This document shows positions 6,263 through 14,894 of a stretch of 18,073 nucleotides of DNA, piece after piece. Positions within the stretch are counted from its first letter, which is position 1, and each line of letters begins with the position of its first letter. The position numbers and the translations under genes are program-made. Below the pieces are notes generated by a model. It was not told the origin of the DNA and did not search any database. It was given only the letters and a program-made list of their open reading frames with translations. Origin of the DNA: Methanofastidiosum sp964630765. GTDB lineage: Archaea; Methanobacteriota_B; Thermococci; Methanofastidiosales; Methanofastidiosaceae. The DNA lies in assembly GCA_964630765.1 (NCBI GenBank), contig CAZVXE010000030.1:1-18073 (forward strand), written 5' to 3'.

Positions 6263-7912
6263 TTAAAATATATCTATTGCTCTAGACATTACATTTTTTC
6301 CCCTGTATTCTGGGAGAATCATAGGCGATTTTCTGCTCTCAGGCACTCCTGCTTTTCTCAATTCTTCAGAATATTTTGTGATGTGAGATAGAGTCAATTT
6401 TCCAATAGATGCTTTCTTTGCATATTTTGCTGCAGAAATTCCAGCCCTTCTTCCAAAAACAGAGTAGTCAAGGAGAGAGTTTCCCATAAGTCTATTCTTT
6501 CCATGTACCCCGCCTGTGACTTCTCCGCCTGCGAATAACCCTTTTAGTTCTGTGGCACCATTTGCATCAATCACAATCCCACCATTTTGGTAGTGCAATG
6601 TGGGAAATACCAGTATAGGATCCTCTACCATGTTTATGTCAAATCTCTTAAACATTCTATACATAGCAGATAGTTCCCTTTCAGTCACACCCTCTCCTTT
6701 TATCATGTTAATCATTGGCGAATCAAGCCAGACCCCCTGCATCCCAGTTGGTGTTTCTACCCCTCCACCTGCCCCATAGCATTCCCTTATGAAAGCTGCA
6801 CTTTCTACATCCCTTGGCTCCAAAGGATGCACGAACATTTCACCCTCTCTGTTCAGAGGCTGTGCACCAAGACCTCTGACTTTTTCAGTTATTAGAAGGC
6901 CAACTATCTGCTCTGGGAAAGCTGCACCTGTGGGGTGGTACTGTACAGAATCCATGTCCCTGAGCCTTGCTCCACACCTGTAAGCCATTGAAAGTCCATC
7001 GGCAGTTGCACCATAATGATTTGTTGTGGGAAATCCTTGAATGTGAAGCCTCCCAAATCCACCTGTGGCCATAACAGTAGCCTTGGCCCTAACAACGTAA
7101 TACTGGTGAGTTTCTATATTGAAAAGAATTGCCCCAGCAACCTGCCCTTTATCATCCATCAAAAGTTCTATTGCAGGTGAAAATTCAACAGCAGGAATTG
7201 ATAGATTAATAAATTCATCTCTAATAACTCTAAGTAGTTCCATGCCCGTATAGTCTTTAGCAGAGTGCATTCTTTTCCTTGAGGTTCCCCCCCCGTGAAT
7301 AGTAATCATTGTTCCATCTTTTTCCTTGTCAAACATGACTCCTTTTTCTTCAAACCATTTTATTATTGCGGGGCCATCAGAAACTAAAGCTTCTACAAGT
7401 TCGGGATCATTTGCAAAGTGCCCTCCTCCGATAACATCAAGATAATGAATTTCAGGAGCATCGTTGGATTTGTCTGCTGCCTGTATGCCGCCTTGAGCCA
7501 TAATTGAGTTGGAGTCACCGTGTCTGAGCTTAGTTGTCATAAGGATATTTTGAGGATCTATGCCTTCATATGTAGCCCAGATACCTGCCATTGTTCCCGC
7601 TCCACCCCCTCCAATAATGAGAAGGTCAACGTCATAGTCAATATTAGAAAGATCAATATCTTTTTCAGAAATACGAGAGTATGACTCAATTAAATCTGCA
7701 ACTTCAAAAGGAACTATCTCGCCTTTTGAATTCCCTACTGAAAGAGTTCTTTTTACTTCAGGTTTATAGTCAGGATGATACTTATTTAAGACGTCATCCC
7801 TCTCTTCCATAGACATCTGCTGATATTTCTCTTTGAGTCTTTTTTCTCGGGTCTTTTCAACCATTTCAATGGATTCCCTCATTGCCTCTGGATAACCTTT
7901 TATTAGCTTCAT
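6263..7912 (-). CDS. tfrA: Fumarate reductase flavoprotein, thiol:fumarate reductase subunit A-like
   Basis: 549 residues from ATG 7912 (a TTG one codon earlier is possible). The soluble FAD subunit reduces fumarate to succinate. The FAD dinucleotide fold LLIIGGGGAG is at 98-106. QYHPTG (324-329), TEKVRG, EPRD with R367 as the likely proton donor, the LHYQNGG substrate motif with H440, and RLMGNSLLDYSVFGRRAG near the end match the succinate dehydrogenase/fumarate reductase family. The FAD-linking histidine of membrane enzymes is replaced by N135 in DSNSIMAQGG, so flavin should be non-covalent, as in Tfr and L-aspartate oxidase. About 90 residues precede the FAD fold, a charged helical extension. 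It is the last gene of the Hdr-Mvh operon, 7 bases after tfrB. L-aspartate oxidase is less likely given the iron-sulfur partner. Confidence 0.85.
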   Translation of the reverse strand: MKLIKGYPEAMRESIEMVEKTREKRLKEKYQQMSMEERDDVLNKYHPDYKPEVKRTLSVGNSKGEIVPFEVADLIESYSRISEKDIDLSNIDYDVDLLIIGGGGAGTMAGIWATYEGIDPQNILMTTKLRHGDSNSIMAQGGIQAADKSNDAPEIHYLDVIGGGHFANDPELVEALVSDGPAIIKWFEEKGVMFDKEKDGTMITIHGGGTSRKRMHSAKDYTGMELLRVIRDEFINLSIPAVEFSPAIELLMDDKGQVAGAILFNIETHQYYVVRAKATVMATGGFGRLHIQGFPTTNHYGATADGLSMAYRCGARLRDMDSVQYHPTGAAFPEQIVGLLITEKVRGLGAQPLNREGEMFVHPLEPRDVESAAFIRECYGAGGGVETPTGMQGVWLDSPMINMIKGEGVTERELSAMYRMFKRFDINMVEDPILVFPTLHYQNGGIVIDANGATELKGLFAGGEVTGGVHGKNRLMGNSLLDYSVFGRRAGISAAKYAKKASIGKLTLSHITKYSEELRKAGVPESRKSPMILPEYRGKNVMSRAIDIF

Positions 7913-7919
7913 CAAATCA

Positions 7920-8606
7920 CTACTCAGTCACCCTCTTCTTGTAAAGATCTTTTATCTCTGCAAGCTTCAAGACTTTTAACTTTGAGATTTCTTTCTTTGT
8001 AACCCCGCTGTTTAGTTTTGCCACAGCTTCTTCTGTATGCATTGCTTTTGGGGCTACATATTTTCCATTCAATCTTCTTGCAAGCTGCCCAACGTGATAC
8101 TGGGTAATTTCGGCAGGGCACCTAAAAGCACAAAGACCACACTGGACACAATCAAATGAGAGGATGGCCGCCTTTTCTATATTGCCCCTTAATGAAGCCT
8201 GAACATAATCCATTACCTTTAGCTCCTGAGGGCATACTTTTGTACAACTGTTGCAACTGATGCATCTCGCTATTTCGGGATATTCCTTTAGAAGTGCATT
8301 GTGGGCGATATTGAGTTTTTCCACATCATACTTTTTCTTATTGGCAGGTGTAAATGGCAACTGGACGAGATACATTCCATCGTCAACTGTAGTCTGACAC
8401 GCAAGAGCAGATTTTAATTTATAGTCATCTTTCAATCTGTAAATCGTCGCACATGCGCCACAAAAACCAGCTCTGCACCCTGCGCCTCTTGTATACCTAT
8501 AGCCTGCATATTCCATCGCTTTCATCAGGGTTAGACCTGATGGAACCTTATACTCCTTACCCATGATAAATACACTTACCAACGGGATCCGATTTTTTTC
8601 AGCCAA
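7920..8606 (-). CDS. tfrB: Fumarate reductase iron-sulfur subunit, short TfrB-like
   Basis: 228 residues. An N-terminal plant-type ferredoxin domain carries C44, C49, C52 and C70 for a [2Fe-2S] cluster (CRAGFCGAC). Two ferredoxin motifs follow: CISCNSCTKVCP (115-126) and CVQCGLCAFRCP (153-164). It would wire TfrA to an electron donor. Methanothermobacter TfrB is about twice as long and ends in an HdrB-like CCG region; that half is absent here, but hdrB is the gene directly before it. The second motif keeps four cysteines like [4Fe-4S], whereas canonical SdhB/FrdB use one motif for a [3Fe-4S]. The start is TTG, touching the hdrB stop, with GGGGGA 6 bases upstream; the next in-frame ATG would remove the start of the ferredoxin domain. 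Confidence 0.85.
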   Translation of the reverse strand: MAEKNRIPLVSVFIMGKEYKVPSGLTLMKAMEYAGYRYTRGAGCRAGFCGACATIYRLKDDYKLKSALACQTTVDDGMYLVQLPFTPANKKKYDVEKLNIAHNALLKEYPEIARCISCNSCTKVCPQELKVMDYVQASLRGNIEKAAILSFDCVQCGLCAFRCPAEITQYHVGQLARRLNGKYVAPKAMHTEEAVAKLNSGVTKKEISKLKVLKLAEIKDLYKKRVTE

Positions 8607-9488
8607 CTATTTTCCCCCACTTTCTTCTAATTTATCTTTAATGAACTTATAGTCCTTCAAATAACGCTGATTGTTATCTGAAAGAGAGATAATTAATAAT
8701 TCGGACAAATAAATAACAGGAGTCTGGCGATTTATTTTTCCTTTTTCAAACAAGCTTTTCTGCCCAGTTGTTAGATTGTACTGGCAAAGCGGACATGGGG
8801 TGACAATTACATCGGCCCCTCTGCTTTGGGATGTTTTGACTATTCTTTGGACACAATCAAGGACAGCCTCCTTGTTTGTTATAATTTGATGAGCGCCACA
8901 ACATTCAACGGTCATCGGATTTTCAATTACTTTAGCTCCAAGTGCAGAAAGTATATCTCCCATCACATGCGGGGCGTCTTGGTCATCAAATGCTATTGTT
9001 TTTGGCCTTAAGAGCATACACCCATAATATGGGTCAACTTTTAGATTTGTTAGAGGAGTTTTTACCTTAGCTTTAATCTTTTCAGGGCCTATATCGTTAT
9101 ACAAAACCTCCAAAAAATGCATGATCTCGATATTTCCAAGATAGTCTTCTTCGGTATCCATGAAAAGATTGACATTATTGAGTTTGTCAGGGTTATTCTT
9201 ATACATCAGATTGACCTGCTTTAAAACATTGTAGCACATAGAACAAAGTGTCACAAGTTTATTTGTTTTAAGCTCCCTCCCCATTTCTTGAGCTCTTATC
9301 AGCGTTCTTGTAGCTGAGAGATGATCGGCCATAACATCTGAGGTGAGATTGTAGACAACACCACAACACGTCCACGTAGGAAGCTCCTTTAGTTCAAATC
9401 CCAAAAGCTTTGCCACTTCTAAAGCTGCTTCTTCGTCCTTTTTCCCCGTAGTTTTTAGAGTGCATCCTGGGTAGTAAGGATATTCCAT
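8607..9488 (-). CDS. hdrB: Heterodisulfide reductase subunit B
   Basis: 293 residues from ATG 9488. It carries the active site for CoM-S-S-CoB. Two complete CCG domains are visible: C9, C41-C42, C82 and C85, then C157, C196-C197, C232 and C235. In HdrB of known structure these bind two non-cubane [4Fe-4S] clusters that split the disulfide. The order hdrC-hdrB matches the usual hdrCB unit. The TGATG overlap with hdrC, and GGGGGT 6 bases upstream, favour ATG 9488 over GTG 9491. It is the only CCG-domain protein in the window, so it may serve both the heterodisulfide reductase and the adjacent fumarate reductase whose TfrB lacks this part. Confidence 0.92.
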   Translation of the reverse strand: MEYPYYPGCTLKTTGKKDEEAALEVAKLLGFELKELPTWTCCGVVYNLTSDVMADHLSATRTLIRAQEMGRELKTNKLVTLCSMCYNVLKQVNLMYKNNPDKLNNVNLFMDTEEDYLGNIEIMHFLEVLYNDIGPEKIKAKVKTPLTNLKVDPYYGCMLLRPKTIAFDDQDAPHVMGDILSALGAKVIENPMTVECCGAHQIITNKEAVLDCVQRIVKTSQSRGADVIVTPCPLCQYNLTTGQKSLFEKGKINRQTPVIYLSELLIISLSDNNQRYLKDYKFIKDKLEESGGK

Positions 9489-9892
9489 CACCAGACCCCC
9501 TTCTTTATCGCGGCAACTATGGCCATCTGAGGTATTTCTTCAATCATCTTTTCTATAAATTCTTTTGAGTAAATATTGATGAAATCCTGCTTGTTTCTCA
9601 ACATCACGTTTCTCAACGCTTCCATTATCTTAGCTATGTCAACGCTTCTTGGGCATCTCGCTGAACATGTGAAACATGCAGCACATACCCAAAAAGTGTT
9701 TTGGTCCAAAACTTCAAGGTCCCCCATTTGGACAAATCTTATTATCTTATTAGGGGCCATGTCCATACTGTCAACAACAGGACATGTAGCTGAGCATTTA
9801 CCGCACTGATAGCATTGGAATATATTCTGTCCAGATATTTCTTCTACATTTTTTCTTAGTTCCAATCCCTTCTCAGAAACGGTGAAGACCAC
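9488..9892 (-). CDS. hdrC: Heterodisulfide reductase subunit C
   Basis: 134 residues, short and soluble as in H2-linked Hdr. Two [4Fe-4S] ferredoxin motifs, CYQCGKCSATCP (27-38) and CAACFTCSARCP (70-81), carry electrons from HdrA to HdrB. There is no membrane segment, so this is the HdrABC type rather than HdrDE. The start is GTG 9892, sharing a base with the mvhA TAG stop, with GGAGGGG upstream; this strong site decides the start. The order mvhA-hdrC-hdrB puts the hydrogenase and the reductase in one transcript, whereas many methanogens split them. Confidence 0.92.
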   Translation of the reverse strand: MVFTVSEKGLELRKNVEEISGQNIFQCYQCGKCSATCPVVDSMDMAPNKIIRFVQMGDLEVLDQNTFWVCAACFTCSARCPRSVDIAKIMEALRNVMLRNKQDFINIYSKEFIEKMIEEIPQMAIVAAIKKGVW

Positions 9893-11349
9893 TATATACC
9901 CCTCCCAATTCTCTTAAGAAGTGAGCTATCTTTATTGTAAATGGATATTTCAATAGGTGATGCTCCAGGGAGACAGTGTGTGGCACATGCAAAACACGGG
10001 TCATATGCCCTAAATGCCATCTCCACCCTATTGAGTATCCCATCGTTGACTTTTCCATTTGAGATCATGCCTTTTGCCGCATCCCTTACTGACATGCATA
10101 TGGCACCGGCGTTATTTGTGGTGGCGACTATCATATTCGCTTTTTCAATTCTTGCGTCATCGGTTAATTTATAATGGTGGAATAGAGTTCCTCTTGCAGC
10201 CTCAACTACGCCAACTCCTTCGTTTGGGAGACCTACCTTGTTCCTAAGATCCTGTTTTAGGATATTTTTATCTCTGCTAAGTTCCAAGACTCTTTCAGAA
10301 GCGTAAAGTAACTCTATCAACCTTGCCCAGTGGAATGCTAGTGTCGAATTAACAGGTTTTCCCAGGGTTTCAATCAACTCTTTATAGGCCTCATTTGCAA
10401 GCGGAGTTGTAAATCCATCAATGACGTTTATTCTGCCTAATGGTCCAACCCGGTAAATCCCGCTATCAACGCCACCTGTTAGTCCTTTCCATCCAATCTG
10501 CTTTAAGTAAGGATATTTCATATAAGTCCATGGCTCAACATGCTCTTCGATATACTCAGCATATTGACTTCCATCAAAACAGGCAAACTCTTCATCTATT
10601 GGGCTTTTTACTCTTACCATACCATCGTAGAAATTTAGATTGTTATTTTTGTCAACAAGCCCCATATTATAAGTTTCAAGGGTGTAAGCATCACTTTTGA
10701 TGAGATCAAGATACGCCTTATTTTTCAGTACAGTATCTTTGAAAAAGTTTAAGGTAAACTCTGAGAATTTGACACAAGATTCAGCCATCGACTCAATCTC
10801 ATTTCGTTCCTCTTCATTCAATCCTTTTGAAATACCCCCAGGAAGACCACAGACGGGGTGGGTGGGTTTACCACCGAGAATCCTTGTTATCTTCTGCCCA
10901 TATGCTCTGTGTTTTATGACTTCCTTACCTATTTCAACACCGACTTTTCCTATAACACCTATGATATTCCTATCTCCTTTTGGTGCATCCGGTCCGACAA
11001 CAAAGTCAGGCCCACCAAGGAAGTAAAAGTGAAGTATATGATCATATACCACATACCCGCAGTACATTAACTCTCTAAGTTTCTTTGCTGTTTCTGTGGG
11101 CTGTGTGTTAAAAGCATTGTCTAATGCTTTAGTTGATGCGAAATGATGGGCAACTGGGCATACACCACAAATCCTTGATGTAATCTGAGGCATATCCTCT
11201 GCAAGCCTGCCTTCGCTGAACTTCTCAAAACCTCTTAGTTCAGGTATCTGGAGATAAGCATTCTCAACATTTCCACTATCATTTAGGAAAATCTCAATTT
11301 TGCCGTGGCCCTCAAGTCTTGTTATTGGATCTATTGTAATTCTTTTCAT
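9892..11349 (-). CDS. mvhA: F420-non-reducing NiFe hydrogenase large subunit
   Basis: 485 residues, holding the NiFe centre that splits H2 in the cytoplasm. Ligand motifs are RICGVC with C61 and C64 near the N-terminus, and DPCFACATH with C452 and C455. The N-terminal ITRLEGHGKIE is also typical. After H458 a 27-residue tail begins with CLPGASP; this tail is the expected target of a maturation protease, and hycI at 2406-2879 is a candidate. All nickel ligands are Cys, with no selenocysteine. ATG 11349 overlaps the mvhG stop as ATGA. Confidence 0.95.
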   Translation of the reverse strand: MKRITIDPITRLEGHGKIEIFLNDSGNVENAYLQIPELRGFEKFSEGRLAEDMPQITSRICGVCPVAHHFASTKALDNAFNTQPTETAKKLRELMYCGYVVYDHILHFYFLGGPDFVVGPDAPKGDRNIIGVIGKVGVEIGKEVIKHRAYGQKITRILGGKPTHPVCGLPGGISKGLNEEERNEIESMAESCVKFSEFTLNFFKDTVLKNKAYLDLIKSDAYTLETYNMGLVDKNNNLNFYDGMVRVKSPIDEEFACFDGSQYAEYIEEHVEPWTYMKYPYLKQIGWKGLTGGVDSGIYRVGPLGRINVIDGFTTPLANEAYKELIETLGKPVNSTLAFHWARLIELLYASERVLELSRDKNILKQDLRNKVGLPNEGVGVVEAARGTLFHHYKLTDDARIEKANMIVATTNNAGAICMSVRDAAKGMISNGKVNDGILNRVEMAFRAYDPCFACATHCLPGASPIEISIYNKDSSLLKRIGRGI

Positions 11350-12317
11350 TTTATCACCTTTCTCTTAATGAAGGATGAAGCAAGTGAATATCTGTAAAAT
11401 GTGCCAACTGGATCCTTAATCTTAGAAATTAGTTCTTCAACTTTTTTCTCATCAAGTTCGATCTCATTCTCAACTGCCAAAACTGAAGCTAAGGCAGAGA
11501 TCATCTTTGCACCTTGGTCTGTCACCTCAGGCGTCTTTCCAAAGCAGCCTGTGCAAGGCATGTTTCCTTTAATGCACTGATGGCCACAACCTGACCTTGT
11601 TGCAGGACCCATACATATTATGCCTTGGTCAAGGAAGCATTTTTCTGGATCAGCTTCCTTTTCATATACCCTGTAAATTGTTTCAATCATTTTGTCCTTC
11701 TTTTTTCTAGGGCATTCATCACACAAAGCCTTTACTGGTGCTAAAACTGCCCCTTTTGGCGGCAGATCTCCAGTCAAGAATTTATTAAAAGCATCCTCAA
11801 CAATATTTGGCGTTGGGGGACATCCTGGCATATAATAATCAACATCAACAACCTGATCAAGAGTTTTTACAGTATCATAAAACTCCGGGATATGAATCTC
11901 ACCTTCTTTGACCTCGAAAGAAGATAGAGGTAAAATGTTATCCTTATTTACTGTTGTTTCTGTCTCTTGGTAGGCTCGATCAAAAATCAGTTTTTTGTTA
12001 AATAGATTTGCCAAAGCAGGTATACAACCCTCATGTGCACATGAGCCAAATGCAACTAGAATCTTAGACTTTTTTCTAAGTAATTTTGCAAGCTCTTCAT
12101 TTTCACTAGTCCTTATGGCTCCGTTAAAAAAGCAGACATCTATAGATTTGTCCTTCATTTTTTTCAGATCTTCATATTTGGTATCCATGGCCACAGGCCA
12201 CATCAAGATGTTTGCTTTTTCAATTACATCCAGTATCTTTTCATTGATATCTAAAACAGCAATTTCGCAGCCACCACAGGAAGCAGCCCAGTAAAATGCT
12301 ATGTTGGCTTTATTCAT
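11346..12317 (-). CDS. mvhG: F420-non-reducing hydrogenase small subunit
   Basis: 323 residues; it carries a relay of [4Fe-4S] clusters from the NiFe site to MvhD. The proximal-cluster ligands are C14 and C17 in SCGGC, C93 in GSC and C166 in GCPP. C199 and C202, then C227, C235, C244, C248, C255 and C258, provide the further clusters. There is no twin-arginine signal, as expected for a cytoplasmic enzyme. ATG 12317 overlaps the mvhD stop (ATGA), so the two are translationally coupled. Confidence 0.95.
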   Translation of the reverse strand: MNKANIAFYWAASCGGCEIAVLDINEKILDVIEKANILMWPVAMDTKYEDLKKMKDKSIDVCFFNGAIRTSENEELAKLLRKKSKILVAFGSCAHEGCIPALANLFNKKLIFDRAYQETETTVNKDNILPLSSFEVKEGEIHIPEFYDTVKTLDQVVDVDYYMPGCPPTPNIVEDAFNKFLTGDLPPKGAVLAPVKALCDECPRKKKDKMIETIYRVYEKEADPEKCFLDQGIICMGPATRSGCGHQCIKGNMPCTGCFGKTPEVTDQGAKMISALASVLAVENEIELDEKKVEELISKIKDPVGTFYRYSLASSFIKRKVIK

Positions 12318-12736
12318 TTTGATTCCTCCGATTTCAGTGGAGAGGGTCCAATCTCTTTTATTTTGATGACCATATCATTTACGACTTCTCTAAACTTGTT
12401 TCCTTCGCTTGCTGATATCCATTCTAGTCTTAACCTCTCCTCCTCTAATCCCATATCTTTTAGTAGCATCTTAAGAAGTTTTACCCTTCTGAGTGTTTTA
12501 TAATTGCCCTGAGCATAATGGCAGTCACCTGGATGACATCCGCCAACAAGAACACCGTCTGCACCCTTGGCAAACGCATCAAGGACAAAAGATGGATCTA
12601 CTCTGCCTGAACACATTACTCGTATAGGAACAGCATTTGGAGAAAACTTTAATCTTGAGACCCCCGCAAGGTCTGCTCCGGCATAAGTGCACCATTTGCA
12701 TAGAAAAGCTATAATTTTAGGTTCAAACTCTTTCAT
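12314..12736 (-). CDS. mvhD: Hydrogenase delta subunit MvhD, electron bridge to HdrA
   Basis: 140 residues. FLCKWCTYAGADLAG (11-25) and GCHPGDC (66-72) with C42 are the standard MvhD [2Fe-2S] motifs (ligands from C13, C16, C42, C67 and C72). It docks the hydrogenase onto HdrA and passes electrons to the bifurcating flavin. ATG 12736 has GGAG 8 bases upstream and starts 5 bases after hdrA ends. It is a stand-alone protein here, not fused to HdrA as in some relatives. Confidence 0.95.
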   Translation of the reverse strand: MKEFEPKIIAFLCKWCTYAGADLAGVSRLKFSPNAVPIRVMCSGRVDPSFVLDAFAKGADGVLVGGCHPGDCHYAQGNYKTLRRVKLLKMLLKDMGLEEERLRLEWISASEGNKFREVVNDMVIKIKEIGPSPLKSEESK

Positions 12737-12741
12737 AAAAT

Positions 12742-14727
12742 CTACTCCAGTATGACCTCAATCATCTTAAACATATTTTTTGATTCATCGTTTCTCATTG
12801 TAGCAGCCCCACTTGGACATGCAGAAGAACATGTACCACAACCCTGACATAGAGCCTCATTTAATTTAGATCTCTTTGTTTCCTTGCCATCTTTAGTGGT
12901 AATTTCAGCCTCCAATGCACTGTAAGGGCAGAGTGCAATGCATACGCCACATCCACTGCATACATCCTCATTAATCTCACAAATCAGGGGCTCCTTCTGC
13001 AGTAAATCAGAAGAAAACATCGAAAGGATTTTGGATGCGGCAGCCCCTGCCTGAGAAACTGATTCGGGGATATCTTTTGGGCCTTGGGCGGCACCAGCGA
13101 AGAATATGCCAGATGTCATGCTTTCGACTGGCCTTAATTTTGGGTGGGCCTCCTTTAAAAATCCATTTTCGTCCACAGATACTTTGAGTTTTTGCTTGAT
13201 CTCAATTATTCCAAAAGATGGCTCAATGGCCATAGCCAAGACAGCAAGATCGGCCTTTATCTCGACTTTTTTACCTGTAAGGGTATCGACTCCCCATACG
13301 ACGACTTTATTGCCATCCTCAAATATCTTTGAAACTTTACCTCGAGTGTAGAGGACATGGTCTTCTTCTGTAGTCCTGTAATAAAACTCCTCATAGTCCT
13401 TTCCAGCTGTCCTAACGTCAATATAAAATACATATGCATTTCCGTCGTGAACCTTGTGCTTGAATAGCATCGCATGCTTTGCAGTGTACATGCAACAAAT
13501 CTTTGAGCAGTAAGGCTTGTGCTCCTCTATATCTCTTGAACCAGCACACTGGACAAAGACAACATCCTTCACAGGATTACCATCTGAAGGTCTTACGACC
13601 TGCCCCCCAGTGGGACCTGATGCAGAGAGTAGCCTTTCAAATTTAAGGCCGCTTACAACATTGGGGTATCTACCCCCGCCATAGTCTGAAAGATTTTCCA
13701 AAGGGTATTCTTGGTACCCAGTTGCAACTACAATTGCACCTGCTTCAACTTCCATTATTTCCTCTTTCATATCAAAATCAATTGCTCCAATCTTACAGAC
13801 CTTTTCACAGATTTTGCATATACCCTTTTGATAGTAAAGGCAGTTTTCTCTGTCAATTACCGGTTTGTTTGGAACTGCCTGTGGAAATGGTGTGAAGATG
13901 GCTGTTCTTTTTGCAAGACCTTCCTGAAATTCAGAAGGAACTTTTACTGGGCACTTTGTATAACAGTCACCGCACCCTGTACAAAGGTCCCAGTTGACAG
14001 AAGTAGGCTTTTTCTTTATCTTCACTTTAAAGTTTCCAACATACCCACTGACATTCTCCACTTCAGAGTATGTCAAGAGCTCAATGTTTGGATTATTAGC
14101 AGCCTCAACCATCTTTGGAGTTAAAATACACTGAGAACAATCAAGCGTTGGAAAGGTTTCGGATAGTTTTGCCATCTTTCCCCCAATTGAGGAGTCCCTT
14201 TCAACAAGATAAGTTTTGTACCCGCCATTAGCAATGTCAAGCGCGGCCTGTATTCCAGCAACCCCCCCACCTATTACGACGGCTTTTTTAGTAATTGGAA
14301 CCTCAATATCAGCAAGAGAATTATCATTTTTGACTTTTTCAACAATGCTCTTTGTGATCTTAATTGCCTTTTCAGTAGCCTTATCTTTATCTTCGTGGAC
14401 CCAGCTACAGTGTTCCCTAATGTTAGAAATCTCGCATTGGTATGGATTCAATCCCGCATTTTTTGAATTTACGCGGAAGGTTTTCTCATGGAGTGTGGGA
14501 GAGCAGGCTGCAACGACGACACGATCAAGCTTTTCCTTTTCAATGGTCTCCCTCATAAGTTTTTGGCCTGGATCAGAGCACATGTAGATGTAAGTTCCGG
14601 CATATGCGACCCCTTCCATTTTAGATATTTCTTGCGCTACTTTTTCCACATCAACTGTTCCAGCAATGTTGGAACCACAGTGGCAAACAAAAACGCCTAC
14701 CCTAGGGGAAGAAGAGTTAGTATCCAT
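12742..14727 (-). CDS. hdrA: Heterodisulfide reductase subunit A, electron-bifurcating flavoprotein
   Basis: 661 residues, full length. In HdrABC-MvhADG, HdrA takes electron pairs from MvhD and bifurcates them on FAD, one to ferredoxin and one to HdrBC. Domains in order: an N-terminal domain with GVFVCHCGSN (11-20), the FAD fold IGGGVAG (152-158), DCSQC (196-200), a ferredoxin insert CTGCGDCYTKCP (249-260) with C296, C304, C307 and C311, CSKICC (407-412), and two C-terminal clusters, CSGCGVCIALCP (590-601) and CQGCGTCSSACP (627-638). Cysteine is kept where some methanogens use selenocysteine. ATG 14727 has a GAGATGA-like site. It heads the eight-gene operon and is preceded by the repeat-borne promoter. 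Confidence 0.95.
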   Translation of the reverse strand: MDTNSSSPRVGVFVCHCGSNIAGTVDVEKVAQEISKMEGVAYAGTYIYMCSDPGQKLMRETIEKEKLDRVVVAACSPTLHEKTFRVNSKNAGLNPYQCEISNIREHCSWVHEDKDKATEKAIKITKSIVEKVKNDNSLADIEVPITKKAVVIGGGVAGIQAALDIANGGYKTYLVERDSSIGGKMAKLSETFPTLDCSQCILTPKMVEAANNPNIELLTYSEVENVSGYVGNFKVKIKKKPTSVNWDLCTGCGDCYTKCPVKVPSEFQEGLAKRTAIFTPFPQAVPNKPVIDRENCLYYQKGICKICEKVCKIGAIDFDMKEEIMEVEAGAIVVATGYQEYPLENLSDYGGGRYPNVVSGLKFERLLSASGPTGGQVVRPSDGNPVKDVVFVQCAGSRDIEEHKPYCSKICCMYTAKHAMLFKHKVHDGNAYVFYIDVRTAGKDYEEFYYRTTEEDHVLYTRGKVSKIFEDGNKVVVWGVDTLTGKKVEIKADLAVLAMAIEPSFGIIEIKQKLKVSVDENGFLKEAHPKLRPVESMTSGIFFAGAAQGPKDIPESVSQAGAAASKILSMFSSDLLQKEPLICEINEDVCSGCGVCIALCPYSALEAEITTKDGKETKRSKLNEALCQGCGTCSSACPSGAATMRNDESKNMFKMIEVILE

Positions 14728-14772
14728 TAAAAGTCATCTCTCTTATTTTGTACTATTATTATAATTTTTCTA

Positions 14773-14870
14773 AATTTAAATGTTTTGGTTATAGAACACA
14801 CATTATACCAAATAATAATTATTAAATAAAATTTTTTTCGGATATAATTGACAATAATTTTGATTTTCCC
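14773..14870. repeat. Direct repeat copy A, upstream of hdrA
   Basis: By hand alignment 14775-14870 matches 16671-16765 at 82 of 96 columns with one gap, and weaker similarity goes on about 10 bases further right. It holds an imperfect inverted repeat TTGGTTATAG (14785-14794) and TTATACCAA (14803-14811). The left end is 46 bases upstream of the hdrA start and the right end is 24 bases past the end of the ABC gene. Confidence 0.8.
14774..14792 (-). promoter_or_regulatory. Candidate hdrA operon promoter inside the repeat
   Basis: Read on the minus strand, CCAAAAC is followed by ATTTAAAT, a plausible BRE plus TATA box about 52 bases before the hdrA ATG. That would place the transcript start about 25 bases before the ATG. 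The same string precedes the ABC gene in copy B. Confidence 0.4.
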
Positions 14871-14894
14871 GCATGAAGTTGATATGCGCCATTT

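Noticed and set aside
6263..7912. L-aspartate oxidase instead of fumarate reductase
   Set aside because: The non-covalent flavin region is similar, but the adjacent TfrB-like iron-sulfur protein and fumarase genes favour fumarate reductase.
10697..11026. Plus-strand open frames opposite mvhA, and similar ones opposite hdrA (13711-14124) and mvhG (11995-12294)
   Set aside because: All are shadows of strongly supported hydrogenase and Hdr genes, without ribosome sites or recognisable motifs.
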